Assembly (NCBI GenBank): GCA_025980765.1
Contig: JAICXB010000010.1
Coordinates: 1 to 64,000, forward strand
From: Terriglobales bacterium
GTDB lineage: Bacteria; Acidobacteriota; Terriglobia; Terriglobales; Acidobacteriaceae
Direction of reading: 5' to 3'
Length of the DNA stretch: 64,000 bases
The translations under genes were made by a program, and so were the position numbers. The notes under the pieces were generated by a model that saw nothing but the letters and a program-made list of their open reading frames with translations, was not told the origin of the DNA and made no database searches. This document shows, in pieces, positions 41,601-50,684 of this stretch (position 1 is the stretch's first letter; every line of letters begins with the position of its first letter).

Positions 41601-43934
41601 ATGAGCACGTATTCTGGGCGGTTTGCCGGGAGGATGCAATTGCGAGTTGCGGTGATCGGAGGCGGGCCGGGCGGGCTCTACTTCGCTCTTCTGCTGAAGA
41701 AGGCGAATCCGAAGCACGAGATCACGCTCTTCGAACGCAACGGCCCTGACAGCACTTTCGGCTGGGGCGTGGTTTTCTCCGATCAGACGCTGGAGAACTT
41801 TCGCTCCGCCGATGCGCAGAGCTATCAGCAGATCATCGACAACTTCGCCCACTGGGACGACATTGACGTTCACTTCAAAGATGTCGTTATCACTTCAGGC
41901 GGACACGGGTTCAGCGGAATTGCGCGCCAGAAACTGCTGCACATTCTTCAGCGCCGCTGCGCCGAACTGGGAGTCGATCTACGTTTCAACGAAGAGATAG
42001 GCGATGTAACCGATCTTGAGAAATTAGGGATTCAGAATCTGGATCTGGTCGTCGCCGCCGATGGCATCAACAGTTCCATTCGTAAGCAATACGGCGAATT
42101 CTTCCAGCCCGACGTGGAAATCCGGCCGGCAAAGTTCATCTGGCTGGGGACGACTTACAAGTTCAAGGCGTTTACCTTCTACATCGTCGTGAACGAGTGC
42201 GGAGTTTTTCAGGCGCACTGTTATCGCTTCGATGAAAACTACTCCACTTTCATCGTGGAATGCGATGAGCTCTCCTGGCGCAATGCCGGTTTCGACACGC
42301 TGGACGCGGAGCAGACCGTCAGCGCCTGCGAACGCATGTTCGCGCGCTGGCTGGACGGACATCGTCTGCTTTTCAACTCCACCCACCAGCTTCGCTCGCC
42401 GTGGATGAATTTCGTGCGCGTGCGCAATGAGCACTGGTTTCACCAGAACATGGTTCTGCTCGGCGATGCTGCCCATTCCGCACACTTTTCTATCGGTTCC
42501 GGGACCAAGCTGGCAATGGAAGATGCAATTTCACTCTCCTCTGCGCTGAATTCCGAAACGGAACTGAACACTGCGCTTGCGCGTTATGAAAACGAGCGCA
42601 AGACCGAAGCCCTGCGTCTGCAGAACGCGGCGCGCAATTCCATGGAATGGTTTGAGAACGTGCGCCGCTACGTGCATCTGGATCCGGAGCAGTTCACCTA
42701 TAGTCTGCTTACGCGCAGCCAGCGCGTCAGCCACGAGAACCTGCGCATCCGCGATCAGCGATACCTCGAGGGCGTAGAGCGCTGGTTCGCCAGCCGCGCC
42801 TCAGGAGCGAACGCGGAACAAGCAGTGCCGCCGATGTTCACTCCTTTCCAATTACGGGAAATGACGGTCGTAAACCGCGTGGTTGTCTCTCCGATGGACA
42901 TGTATTCGGCCGTCGACGGTACTCCAACCGATTTCCATCTGGTGCATCTCGGCGGCCGCGCGCTGGGGGGGGCCGGGCTGATCATCACCGAGATGACCTG
43001 CATTTCTCCGGAGGCGCGCATCACGCTGGGCTGCACTGGCATGTACAAAGACGAGCATCTGACCGCCTGGAAGCGAATCGTCGAGTTCGTGCACGCGAAC
43101 AGCCGCGCGAAAATCGCCCTGCAGCTTGGACATTCCGGACGCAAAGGCTCGACAAAGCTTTCATGGGAAGGCATCGACGAGCCGCTGGAATCGGGCAACT
43201 GGGAAGTGCTCGCGCCTTCGGCAATTCCTCATGCCGGCTCCATGCACCTACCGCGCGAGATGACGCATGCGGACATGAAAAATGTTATCGATGATTTTGT
43301 CCGCGCTACCCGCATGGGAATCGCGGCCGGGTTCGACATGGTGGAGCTGCACTGCGCCCATGGCTACCTGCTGTCGAGCTTCATCACTCCGCTGGCTAAC
43401 CGGCGCAAGGACGAATACGGCGGAGGCCTGGAGAATCGCCTCCGCTTCCCGCTCGAGGTCTTTCATGCGATGCGCAAAGTTTGGCCGCAGGAAAGACCAA
43501 TGTCGGTGCGCATCTCTGCGACCGATTGGGTACCAGGCGGCGTCGATGCGCCGGAGTCCGTCGAGATCGCACGCGCCTTTCATCGCGCCGGCGCTGATAT
43601 CATTCACGTTTCCACCGGCCAGACCTCGGTGGACGCTCGCCCGCAATATGGACGCATGTATCAGACGCCCTACAGCGATCGCATTCGAAACGAAGCGCAC
43701 ATTCCCACCATCGCGGTCGGTAATATCACCGAGGCTGACCAGGTGAATGCCATCATCGCCGCCGGCCGCGCCGACCTTTGCTCGCTGGCGCGTCCGCACC
43801 TTAGCGACCCGAACTGGACACTACACGCCGCCGCCCAACTTGGTTACACCGAGCAATCCTGGCCGCCGCAGTATCTGACCGGCAAACAACAACTTGAACG
43901 CATGATGCAGCGCGCAAAGGACCAAAAAGCTTGA
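41601..43934 (+). CDS. Anthraniloyl-CoA (2-aminobenzoyl-CoA) monooxygenase/reductase or salicylyl-CoA 5-hydroxylase-type fusion
   Basis: A 777-residue fusion flavoenzyme. Residues about 12-390 are an FAD-dependent aromatic hydroxylase: [17 protein letters not shown] (dinucleotide fold) and [21 protein letters not shown] (second FAD motif). Residues about 412-777 are an FMN-binding old-yellow-enzyme domain: [40 protein letters not shown] and [14 protein letters not shown]. This domain order is the one known from 2-aminobenzoyl-CoA monooxygenase/reductase, which hydroxylates and then reduces the aromatic ring, giving an enamine of 2-amino-5-oxocyclohexenecarboxyl-CoA; databases often call the family bifunctional salicylyl-CoA 5-hydroxylase/oxidoreductase. 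The following ligase, hydratase, dehydrogenase and RidA-like genes support a CoA-thioester aromatic pathway. ATG 41601 is uncertain; ATG 41634 is possible. Anthranilate versus salicylate cannot be decided from sequence. Confidence 0.9.
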   Translation: MSTYSGRFAGRMQLRVAVIGGGPGGLYFALLLKKANPKHEITLFERNGPDSTFGWGVVFSDQTLENFRSADAQSYQQIIDNFAHWDDIDVHFKDVVITSGGHGFSGIARQKLLHILQRRCAELGVDLRFNEEIGDVTDLEKLGIQNLDLVVAADGINSSIRKQYGEFFQPDVEIRPAKFIWLGTTYKFKAFTFYIVVNECGVFQAHCYRFDENYSTFIVECDELSWRNAGFDTLDAEQTVSACERMFARWLDGHRLLFNSTHQLRSPWMNFVRVRNEHWFHQNMVLLGDAAHSAHFSIGSGTKLAMEDAISLSSALNSETELNTALARYENERKTEALRLQNAARNSMEWFENVRRYVHLDPEQFTYSLLTRSQRVSHENLRIRDQRYLEGVERWFASRASGANAEQAVPPMFTPFQLREMTVVNRVVVSPMDMYSAVDGTPTDFHLVHLGGRALGGAGLIITEMTCISPEARITLGCTGMYKDEHLTAWKRIVEFVHANSRAKIALQLGHSGRKGSTKLSWEGIDEPLESGNWEVLAPSAIPHAGSMHLPREMTHADMKNVIDDFVRATRMGIAAGFDMVELHCAHGYLLSSFITPLANRRKDEYGGGLENRLRFPLEVFHAMRKVWPQERPMSVRISATDWVPGGVDAPESVEIARAFHRAGADIIHVSTGQTSVDARPQYGRMYQTPYSDRIRNEAHIPTIAVGNITEADQVNAIIAAGRADLCSLARPHLSDPNWTLHAAAQLGYTEQSWPPQYLTGKQQLERMMQRAKDQKA

Positions 43935-44719
43935 GATCGAATAATGAGTTGCACGGACGGCACGCCATCATTACCGGTGGCGGCAGGGGAATTGGCGCCG
44001 CAGTCGCAGCAGAATTGGCACAGCGCGGAGCTGACCTCTCGCTGATGGGGCGCAACATGGACCGCCTGCACCGCACCGCAGAGTCCATTCGCGACCGATG
44101 CGGATCGAAAGTGGAAACCCACCGACTCGACGTGACGGAACTCGCAGCCGTAGCTCAGGCGTTCGCGTTTGCGCAGAAATCGCTGGGTCCGGCATACATC
44201 CTGGTCAATAACGCCGGCCAGGCACAAGCCATGCCATTTCCCAAAATGCAACCGGATTTTTGGGAGCGGATGATGGCGGTGAATCTCACCAGCGCCTTCT
44301 ACTGCGCGCAGCAGGTGCTGCCTGCGATGGTCGAGCATGGAAGAGGGCGCGTGGTGAATATCGCCTCCACCGCCGGCCTGAAGGGCTATCCTAAGATTTC
44401 GGCGTATTGCGCTTCCAAGCACGGCTTGGTCGGCCTCACGCGCGCTCTGGCCGTAGAGTATGCCAAATCGGGCGTGACTGTGAACGCTGTCTGTCCTGGC
44501 TATACCGAAACCGAGATGCTCGATCGCGCTGTCAGTGAAGTGGTGGACTCCATGGGCAAGAGCCCCGAAGAAGCGCGCGCACTGCTCACCCGCAAGAATC
44601 CGCAGGGCCGCTTGGTCAAACCAGAAGAAGTCGCCGATGCCGTCGCCTGGCTGTGCTCGCCCGAAGCTTCGGCGATCACCGGGCAAGCGATAGCGGTCGC
44701 TGGCGGAGAAGTGCAGTAA
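43931..44719 (+). CDS. Short-chain dehydrogenase/reductase of the aryl-CoA operon
   Basis: A 262-residue classical SDR. The cofactor motif [12 protein letters not shown] is at about 15-26, NNAG near 95, and the catalytic triad lies in [23 protein letters not shown] (Ser, Tyr, Lys). Arg after the second strand (MGRNMDR) suggests NADP preference. It starts with TTG overlapping the stop of the preceding gene (TTGA), so it is translationally coupled. In CoA-dependent 2-aminobenzoate degradation a ketone/alcohol oxidoreductase is needed in the beta-oxidation-like steps, which fits; the exact substrate is inferred. Confidence 0.9.
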   Translation: MRSNNELHGRHAIITGGGRGIGAAVAAELAQRGADLSLMGRNMDRLHRTAESIRDRCGSKVETHRLDVTELAAVAQAFAFAQKSLGPAYILVNNAGQAQAMPFPKMQPDFWERMMAVNLTSAFYCAQQVLPAMVEHGRGRVVNIASTAGLKGYPKISAYCASKHGLVGLTRALAVEYAKSGVTVNAVCPGYTETEMLDRAVSEVVDSMGKSPEEARALLTRKNPQGRLVKPEEVADAVAWLCSPEASAITGQAIAVAGGEVQ

Positions 44720-44783
44720 GATGAGCCGGGCTCAGCCAGAGAAATCCAGTCTTCGGTGCAATAATAGTGCAGCGGTGACTGAA

Positions 44784-45038
44784 ATGACGATTACATTACC
44801 ACTCGAGCCAAAGAAGGAAGCCAAGCTGATTGCATTGGCTCAGGAACGTGGAGTTTCTGCGAACGATCTTGTGCGTGAGGCCGTCGACAAGATGCTGGAT
44901 GCAACTCCTGATCGCTACGCCAAGCCTAAGAAATCTGCTTTTGGCCTGCTGGCGCAGTATGGTCCCGGTCCCAGTGAAGAAGAAATTGACGCAAACCGCA
45001 GGGAGATGTTCCGCGGCTTCGCCGAGGACCACTTTTGA
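44784..45038 (+). CDS. VapB-like antitoxin inserted in the aryl-CoA operon
   Basis: An 84-residue protein. ATG 44784 is preferred (an in-frame GTG at 44775 is also possible). The N-terminus MTITLPLEPKKEAKLIALA and SANDLVREAVDKMLD resemble a ribbon-helix-helix DNA-binding antitoxin; the C-terminus LLAQYGPGPSEEEIDANRRE plus MFRGF is the toxin-binding part known from VapB relatives. It overlaps the toxin start by four bases (TTGA). It lies between the SDR and enoyl-CoA hydratase genes of a metabolic operon, so the module was probably inserted there. Confidence 0.82.
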   Translation: MTITLPLEPKKEAKLIALAQERGVSANDLVREAVDKMLDATPDRYAKPKKSAFGLLAQYGPGPSEEEIDANRREMFRGFAEDHF

Positions 45039-45442
45039 TCTCCGGGGTAGCCGATACACATACCGCTCTTTGGTATTTGCTCAGGAATCCCCGCCTTTCC
45101 CTCGCAGCTCGAACTTTCATCGAAGATGCCGCACGTGCCGGACAGGCAATTGGACTATCGCCAATAAGCCTGGCGGAGATTGTGTATCTTGTGGAGAAGA
45201 ACCGGCTGCCAATGTCGGCGCTAGAGGAATTGAAGACGGCCTTGGCTGACCCCGACTGTGTGATCACAGAAGCTCCATTTACCGCTGCAGTAGTCGATGC
45301 TATGCGACGGGTACCCCGCTCCGATATTCCAGATCTCCCAGACCGAAATGACGGCAACTGCTATATTCCTAGAGGTGCCCGTTATCAGCCGCGACGGCCG
45401 AATTCGCTCCTCGACTATCAAGACCATTTGGTAACTTTGTGA
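45035..45442 (+). pseudogene. VapC PIN toxin with a C-terminal frameshift
   Basis: The frame from TTG 45035 starts GVADTHTALWYLLRNPRLSL with the first catalytic Asp, then LSPISLAEIVYLVEKNRLP with the Glu, and DIPDLPDR with the third acid. After residue 104 it continues as NDGNCYIPRGARYQPRR, which is not PIN-like. Shifting by one base at 45347 (removing one A from CGAAATGACG) yields MTATAIFLEVPVISRDGRIR and SSTIKTIW with stop at 45432-45434, the normal VapC ending including the SRD aspartate. Thus one inserted A appears to have destroyed the C-terminus. A sequencing error cannot be excluded. If real, the antitoxin would now be without an active toxin. Confidence 0.82.
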
Positions 45443-45487
45443 GGTGGTCGGCTTTGGGCCTCCACAGTTTTCGCATGCACTGACGCT

Positions 45488-45496
45488 TGCTATAGT
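45488..45496 (+). promoter_or_regulatory. Possible extended -10 promoter before the enoyl-CoA hydratase
   Basis: TGC-TATAGT at 45488-45496 resembles an extended -10 element (TGnTATAAT), but the upstream -35 match is poor. It would start transcription about 90 bases before the hydratase gene and could restore expression downstream of the inserted VapBC module. Confidence 0.35.
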
Positions 45497-45595
45497 GCCT
45501 GTCCGGAGCTAGGTCACCGCGCCAGCGCACAACATTGTGGTTCTGAACGCCTTAATCGGAATGTCTTTTTCGTGAGGGTTTCTTAAAAGATATTC

Positions 45596-46405
45596 ATGTC
45601 CGCTCCCCAACACTTTCTGTGGCACGTCGACGGCAATGTCGCGACTATCACCCTCAACCGTCCCGAACGCAAGAACCCACTCACGTTCGATTCGTATCGC
45701 GAACTCACCGAGACTTTTCACCACCTCGTTCATATTCCCGAAATCAAAAGCGTGGTTCTCACCGGCGCAGGCGAGAACTTCTGCTCCGGTGGAGACGTTC
45801 ACGAGATCATTGGCCCATTGGTCGAAATGCGCGAGCACAAGCAGGCTGCGCGCCTGCTCGCATTCACGCGTATGACTGGAGATTTGGTGAAAGCGATACG
45901 CGCCTGTCCTCAGCCTATCATCGCCGCCATTGATGGCATTTGCGCCGGGGCGGGAGCGATTCTGGCTATGGCCAGCGACATTCGCCTTGGCACTCCGCGC
46001 AGCAAAGTCGCATTCTTGTTTGTGAAGGTCGGACTCAGCGGCGCCGATATGGGAGCGTGCGCGATTCTGCCGCGCATCATTGGACAAGGCCGGGCGGCCG
46101 AGTTGCTTTACAGTGGACGCTTCATGTCCTCTGAAGAAGCCGAGCGCTGGGGCTTTTACAATCGCGTGGTTGCGCCCGAGCGCTTACTGGGGGACGCAAT
46201 GCAATTCGCGCGGGAGCTGGCTGACGGACCGTCGTTCGCGCACGCCATGACCAAGCGCTGCCTGCATCGCGAATGGGAGATGAGCATCGATGAGGCTATC
46301 GCCACCGAAGCCGAGGCGCAGGCCATGTGCATGCAGACTGAAGATTTCGCGCGCGCGTATCGCGCATTCGCCGCGAAACAGACACCGAAGTTCGAGGGCA
46401 ACTGA
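45596..46405 (+). CDS. Enoyl-CoA hydratase/isomerase family protein of the aryl-CoA operon
   Basis: A 269-residue crotonase-fold enzyme. The oxyanion-hole segments are [15 protein letters not shown] at about 59-73 and [17 protein letters not shown] at about 117-133; the catalytic-loop region [20 protein letters not shown] at about 140-159 follows. It should hydrate or cleave a CoA-bound ring or enoyl intermediate in the pathway. Its stop overlaps the start of the acyl-CoA dehydrogenase (TGATG), so it is coupled to that gene. The start ATG 45596 has a weak ribosome-binding site (AAAAGAT). Confidence 0.9.
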   Translation: MSAPQHFLWHVDGNVATITLNRPERKNPLTFDSYRELTETFHHLVHIPEIKSVVLTGAGENFCSGGDVHEIIGPLVEMREHKQAARLLAFTRMTGDLVKAIRACPQPIIAAIDGICAGAGAILAMASDIRLGTPRSKVAFLFVKVGLSGADMGACAILPRIIGQGRAAELLYSGRFMSSEEAERWGFYNRVVAPERLLGDAMQFARELADGPSFAHAMTKRCLHREWEMSIDEAIATEAEAQAMCMQTEDFARAYRAFAAKQTPKFEGN

Positions 46406-47586
46406 TGCCGGACCGCAGCTTTCTCGCCTGGCCATTCTTCGATGACTCGCATCGGCAGCTCGCAGATGCAATTTCGAAATGGGCGAGGCGCGAAATCAGC
46501 GGAGAGGTTGGCGAAGCTGTCGACCAACAATGTCGCGAGTTTCTCAGCTCGCTTGCATCTGGCGGATGGTTGCGCTATGTCGTCCCAAAACAGTACGGCG
46601 GCGCCACGGAATCGCTGGACGTGCGTTCCGTCTGCCTGATTCGCGATACGCTTGCCTACCACTCCGGTCTGGCCGAGTTTAGCTTTGCCATGCAGGGGCT
46701 AGGTTCAGCTCCGATCACGCTCTTTGGATCCGAGGAACTCAAGCGCAAATACCTGCCCAAAGTCGCTGCCGGAGAGGCAATTGCCGCGTTCGCGATTTCG
46801 GAAGCCGAGGCCGGTTCTGATCTTCGCGCGATGCAAACTACCGCACGTCGCGACGGCGATCACTATGTGATTGACGGCAAGAAGAACTGGATTTCAAATG
46901 CCGGCATTGCCGATTTCTACGTGACTTACTGCCGCTTTCCGGAGGCGGGAGAGAAGGCTTTTGTCGCGCTGCTGGTGGAGGCGTCCGCCCAGGGAATTAC
47001 TGTTTCCGAGCGCATCGAGGTGATTGCGCCACACGTATTGGGCAACGTGATTTTCCACGAGTCTCGCGTGCCCGCATCGGCGCTGATCGGACGAGAAGGC
47101 GATGGCCTGAAGATCGCTTTGGGAACACTCGACATCTTTCGCGCCAGTGTCGGCGCAGCCGCCCTGGGATTCGCCCGACGGGCGCTCGATGAGGCGGTCT
47201 GCTTCGCGCGTGAGCGCCGGCAGTTCGGGCAGGCGCTCTCTGACTTTCAAATCACGCAAGCGAAGTTTGCCGACATGGCGGTCGTGGTCGATACCTCGGC
47301 ACTGCTGGTCTATCGCGCCGCCTGGACGCGCGATGTGCTGATGCAGCCAGTCACGCGCGAGGCGGCGATGGCCAAGCTCTACGCCACAGAATCCGCGCAA
47401 CGCGTGATCGATGAAGCCGTGCAGATTCTGGGAGCGCGCGGCGTAATCGCGGGCTCAATTACGGAACGGCTCTATCGCGAGATTCGCGCGCTGCGCATCT
47501 ATGAGGGCGCCAGCGAGATTCAAAAGCTAATCATCGCCGGCCAAGTTCTTAAGGCCGCGGCCGCTGGAGATGAACATGCGCGCTGA
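46405..47586 (+). CDS. Acyl-CoA dehydrogenase of the aryl-CoA operon
   Basis: A 393-residue FAD-dependent dehydrogenase. The signature AFAISEAEAGSDLRAMQTTA is at about 130-149, WISNAGIADFYVTYCR at about 164-179 and RRQFGQALSDFQITQAKFAD at about 271-290. The catalytic base is in YEGASEIQKLIIAG near the C-terminus. Its N-terminus overlaps the hydratase stop and its C-terminus overlaps the ligase by 11 bases, so the cluster is tightly coupled. In the pathway it may oxidise a cyclohexane/ene-carboxyl-CoA or a ring-opened dicarboxylyl-CoA, which is inference. Confidence 0.92.
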   Translation: MPDRSFLAWPFFDDSHRQLADAISKWARREISGEVGEAVDQQCREFLSSLASGGWLRYVVPKQYGGATESLDVRSVCLIRDTLAYHSGLAEFSFAMQGLGSAPITLFGSEELKRKYLPKVAAGEAIAAFAISEAEAGSDLRAMQTTARRDGDHYVIDGKKNWISNAGIADFYVTYCRFPEAGEKAFVALLVEASAQGITVSERIEVIAPHVLGNVIFHESRVPASALIGREGDGLKIALGTLDIFRASVGAAALGFARRALDEAVCFARERRQFGQALSDFQITQAKFADMAVVVDTSALLVYRAAWTRDVLMQPVTREAAMAKLYATESAQRVIDEAVQILGARGVIAGSITERLYREIRALRIYEGASEIQKLIIAGQVLKAAAAGDEHAR

Positions 47587-49276
47587 GATCCAGTCTCATC
47601 GCTACACCGCGCATGTGGACACATTTTGTGCCGATCACATGCCTCGAACGGAGCAGCTCCCAAAGATATTTCGCGATTTGCCCGAGTACGCGTGCCCGGA
47701 ACGGGTGAACTGCGCCGCAGAGTTGCTCGACCGCATCGTGGAGAATGGCGGCGGAGAGCGCACTGCGTTCATCCATGAATCGGGCAGGTGGACTTATCGT
47801 CGCATGCTGGAAACAGCAAATCGCATCGCGCATGTCCTCATTGACGATCTCGGGCTGGTGACTGGAAACCGAGTGCTGTTGCGCGGGCCGAATCATCCCA
47901 TGCTGGTGGCCTGCTGGTTTGGCGTAATCAAGGCCGGAGGAATCGCGGTCACAACTGCCTGCCTGCTGCGCTGCCGCGAACTCCTTTCCATCGCCGACGC
48001 AGCACAGATTCGGCTGGCGCTCTGCGACGCGCGCTATGCCGACGACTGCGAAGAGGCGTTCTCGCGCCACGCCGATGGCACTCCGCGCCAGGAAGCGACG
48101 GTCGTTCGTTTCAACACCAGTGCGGGAGAGAGCGAACAGCAGATCCCTCACTACGCTCGGGATAACAAATTCGGGTCGCTTGAATCACTGATGGGCACGA
48201 AGTCGCCAGATTTCCCGAATTGCGACACCTCATGCGAGGATGTCGCGATTCTCGCCTTCACCTCCGGCAGTACCGGACGCGGCAAAGGCACGCTGCACAC
48301 GCATCGCGATATCGTGGCCTCCGCCGATTGCTTTCCCCGCCACGCGCTCTGTCCATTGCCCGAGGATATTTTCATTGGTACGCCGCCGCTGGCATTCACT
48401 TATGCTCTTGGCGGCCTGCTGATTTTTCCTATGCGCAGCGGCGCCGCCACCGTGCTGCTCGAACAGACCAGCCCGAAGCACTTGCTGGAAGGCATCGCCC
48501 GACATCGCGCGACGGTTTGCTTTACAGCCCCGACCGCCTATCGAGCGATGCTTAAGGAACTCACGCGAGAGCAGACGGCGAGCCTGCGCAAATGCGTCTC
48601 CGCGGGAGAAACGCTGCCTCTGTCGACCTTCGAAGCGTGGGAGCAAGCGACCGCATTGAAGATCATCGATGGCATCGGCTCAACCGAGATGCTGCACATC
48701 TTTATCAGCGCCCCGGAAGATGAGATTCGTCCCGGCGCAACCGGCAAGCCACTGCGCGGCTACGAAGCCAAGATCCTTCGCGCCGACGGCAGCGATGCCG
48801 ATTGCGGAGAAGTGGGCCGGCTTGCCGTGCGCGGCATCACCGGCTGCAAATATCTCGACAATGAAGAGGAGCAGCGGAAATACGTGCAGAACGGCTGGAA
48901 CCTGACCGGCGATTCCTTCCGCATGGACGAAGACGGCTACTTCTGGTTTCAGGCGCGAACCGATGATCTGATCGTCAGCTCCGGTTACAACATTTCTGGG
49001 ATCGAGATTGAGAACGTGCTGCTTGAGCATCCGGCGGTGCAGGAATGCGCGGTGATCGGAGTTGCCAATAATGATCGCGGGCAAATTGTGAAAGCGTTCA
49101 TCGTCACCAGGCCGGAGCATGCAGCCTGCGACGCTCTGAAAAAAGAGCTCCAGGATTTTGTGAAGGCGCAGATTGCACCGTACAAGTATCCCCGCGCCCT
49201 GGAGTTCGTGTCCTCGCTGCCACGCACCAATACGGGAAAGTTGCAACGTTATCAGCTCCGGGAGCAATCGCGATGA
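47576..49276 (+). CDS. Aryl-CoA ligase (benzoate/2-aminobenzoate-CoA ligase family)
   Basis: A 566-residue AMP-forming ligase that should activate an aromatic acid to its CoA thioester. ATG 47576 is preferred to 47570 because GGAG lies seven bases upstream. The P-loop-like LAFTSGSTGRGKGTLHTHRD is at about 225-244, IDGIGSTEMLHIFIS at about 365 and LTGDSFRMDEDGYFWFQART at about 443; the C-terminal Lys is in SSLPRTNTGKLQRYQL. Similarity over the N-terminal half (ELLDRIVENGGGERTAFI) is of benzoate-CoA-ligase type. With the monooxygenase this points to anthranilate or salicylate activation. It overlaps both neighbours. Confidence 0.9.
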   Translation: MRAEIQSHRYTAHVDTFCADHMPRTEQLPKIFRDLPEYACPERVNCAAELLDRIVENGGGERTAFIHESGRWTYRRMLETANRIAHVLIDDLGLVTGNRVLLRGPNHPMLVACWFGVIKAGGIAVTTACLLRCRELLSIADAAQIRLALCDARYADDCEEAFSRHADGTPRQEATVVRFNTSAGESEQQIPHYARDNKFGSLESLMGTKSPDFPNCDTSCEDVAILAFTSGSTGRGKGTLHTHRDIVASADCFPRHALCPLPEDIFIGTPPLAFTYALGGLLIFPMRSGAATVLLEQTSPKHLLEGIARHRATVCFTAPTAYRAMLKELTREQTASLRKCVSAGETLPLSTFEAWEQATALKIIDGIGSTEMLHIFISAPEDEIRPGATGKPLRGYEAKILRADGSDADCGEVGRLAVRGITGCKYLDNEEEQRKYVQNGWNLTGDSFRMDEDGYFWFQARTDDLIVSSGYNISGIEIENVLLEHPAVQECAVIGVANNDRGQIVKAFIVTRPEHAACDALKKELQDFVKAQIAPYKYPRALEFVSSLPRTNTGKLQRYQLREQSR

Positions 49277-49692
49277 GCGAATTGCCTGAACCGGTGAATC
49301 CATCGGCATGGCCGCGACCCAGCGGCTACTCCAATGCGGTGGTCGCGCAAGGCAACGTGATCGCCATCGCCGGCCAGATCGGCTGGGACCCAATCACACA
49401 GAAGCTTGTTTCCGACGATTTTGTGCAGCAGAGTCGTCAGGCGCTCGCGAACCTTGTCACGGCTCTCGAAGCTGCTGGCGCAAAAGCTGAGCACCTCATT
49501 CGCCTGACCTGGTACATCACCGATCGCGAAGCCTACGTCGCAAATAAAAAACAAATTGGCGAAGCTTATCGCCAGGAGATTGGGAACCACTATCCGGCGA
49601 TGTCGGTGGTAATCGTTGCCGGCCTGGTCGAAGAAGGCGCGAAGGTAGAGATTGAGGCGACCGCGGTAATTCCGCTAAAACCATCCGCGTAG
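49273..49692 (+). CDS. RidA/YjgF-family protein, atypical: catalytic Arg replaced
   Basis: A 139-residue Rid-family trimeric-fold protein, starting ATG overlapping the ligase stop (ATGA). Family landmarks include YSNAVVAQGNVIAIAGQIGWD, QSRQALANLVTALEAAGAKA and YPAMSVVIVAGLVEEGAKVEIEA. In standard imine/enamine deaminases the loop is (Y/F)PARS; here the Arg is Met (PAMS), so the typical catalytic Arg is missing. The 2-aminobenzoyl-CoA monooxygenase/reductase product is an enamine, so a Rid-like deaminase or chaperone is chemically sensible, but the altered site argues for a variant mechanism. This role is inference. Confidence 0.88.
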   Translation: MSELPEPVNPSAWPRPSGYSNAVVAQGNVIAIAGQIGWDPITQKLVSDDFVQQSRQALANLVTALEAAGAKAEHLIRLTWYITDREAYVANKKQIGEAYRQEIGNHYPAMSVVIVAGLVEEGAKVEIEATAVIPLKPSA

Positions 49693-49713
49693 CAAATGGG
49701 TAGCGGTGAGAAC

Positions 49714-49770
49714 TTCGCGATTTCATGATTTCAAATCATCCGATCATCCGATCGCGAAATTACTCGATTT
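49714..49770. repeat. Family A hairpin repeat between RidA and DinB genes
   Basis: CGCGATTTCATGATTTCAAA and the inverted ATCATCCGATCATCCG/ATCGCGAAATTACTCG form the hairpin. It separates convergent genes and directly follows the DinB stop on the minus strand. Confidence 0.75.
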
Positions 49771-50277
49771 TCAAAACTCGCGCTTCGCCGCTGTTTGCTC
49801 TTGCCCCAGGCGGCCGGCGGCAATGTCGGCCATAAAGTAGTTCTCGCCTTTTATCGGAGAGCCGGCCAGGCGACGCATGATCGCAATTTGTCCTACATGC
49901 GTCAGAGCGTCAGCGACAGGGCCTTGAAAGAGTTTCTCCAGGGGAGCGTGCAGTGGCTGACCGGAAATCAAATATTCATCGAAAGCCGCCAGGCCATCGT
50001 GGAAGCGCATTACATCTTCATTCCACCTCTGCGGTTTCGAATCGCGCCATTTTGCTTCGCCTTTTGCGATCGACAGCGCCCAGTCCAGCAGGTCGCCGAT
50101 ATGACAAAGAATTTCGCCGGCTGAGCGGCATCCACCTCCACAACTGAACGCCGAGAAGTTTTCTGGCGCTCCGCGCAGCGCCTTTCCGCCGCGATAGGCA
50201 AGTGTGGCGACTGTATGTCTCAGGAGCTGGCGGGCAATATCTGGAATGGAAGCTGAACTGGCTGGGGTTGTGGTCAT
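49771..50277 (-). CDS. DinB-family protein
   Basis: A 168-residue four-helix protein of the DinB/YfiT-like superfamily. Family-like features are the histidines of the metal site in GEILCHIGDLLDWAL and DALTHVGQIAIMRRLAG, with a third possible ligand near the N-terminal helix (QLLRHTVATL). The C-terminus GENYFMADIAAGRLG is typical. These enzymes include thiol-dependent S-transferases; the reaction here is unknown. ATG 50277 is preferred to the TTG at 50283. It is convergent with the aryl-CoA operon and probably unrelated to it. Confidence 0.82.
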   Translation of the reverse strand: MTTTPASSASIPDIARQLLRHTVATLAYRGGKALRGAPENFSAFSCGGGCRSAGEILCHIGDLLDWALSIAKGEAKWRDSKPQRWNEDVMRFHDGLAAFDEYLISGQPLHAPLEKLFQGPVADALTHVGQIAIMRRLAGSPIKGENYFMADIAAGRLGQEQTAAKREF

Positions 50278-50327
50278 GAGCAAAGCATTTTAGTGGAGTC
50301 CGGAACCCTCGCCCATAATGCGTTTCC

Positions 50328-50552
50328 TGAGAACAGGGAAAAAATACAGGGAATTTTCGTCTGCACACTCGGAAATCGGCGAATTCTGCCCAAAATCCGC
50401 AAATTTCTCTCTGAGCTGAGGAAAGGAACAGGAAAAGAGCAGGGAAATTAAAAAATACCTGTAACTGCCTGGCAACTCTGGAGTTATGAGCATTCCCCAA
50501 GAAATTCCATCAATTCTCAGGAAAGGAACAGGAAAAGAACAGGGAAATTCCA
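50328..50552. repeat. Family D repeat (AGGGAATTT units), copy 2
   Basis: Contains ACAGGGAATTTT, GCAGGGAAATT, ACAGGGAAATT, and twice GGAAAGGAACAGGAAAAGA. The core TGCCCAAAATCCGC at 50387-50400 is the complement of GCGGATTTTGGGCA in copy 1 (35759). It fills most of the 400-base space between the DinB and serine hydrolase genes. Confidence 0.75.
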
Positions 50553-50684
50553 CTGCATTGAGGGCCCCCTAAGCTGAGATAGAGAGAAAGTCCCGTTGCC
50601 GTTCTCCTGGGCAAGAGTGGTGGCAGAAGGTGGCTATGTATGATCTGTATCACGCAGTCACCTCAGTAGGCACAAGGACCCCTC

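Noticed and set aside
49771-50277. DinB gene as part of the aryl-CoA operon
   Set aside because: It is on the opposite strand, convergent, and separated by a hairpin repeat.
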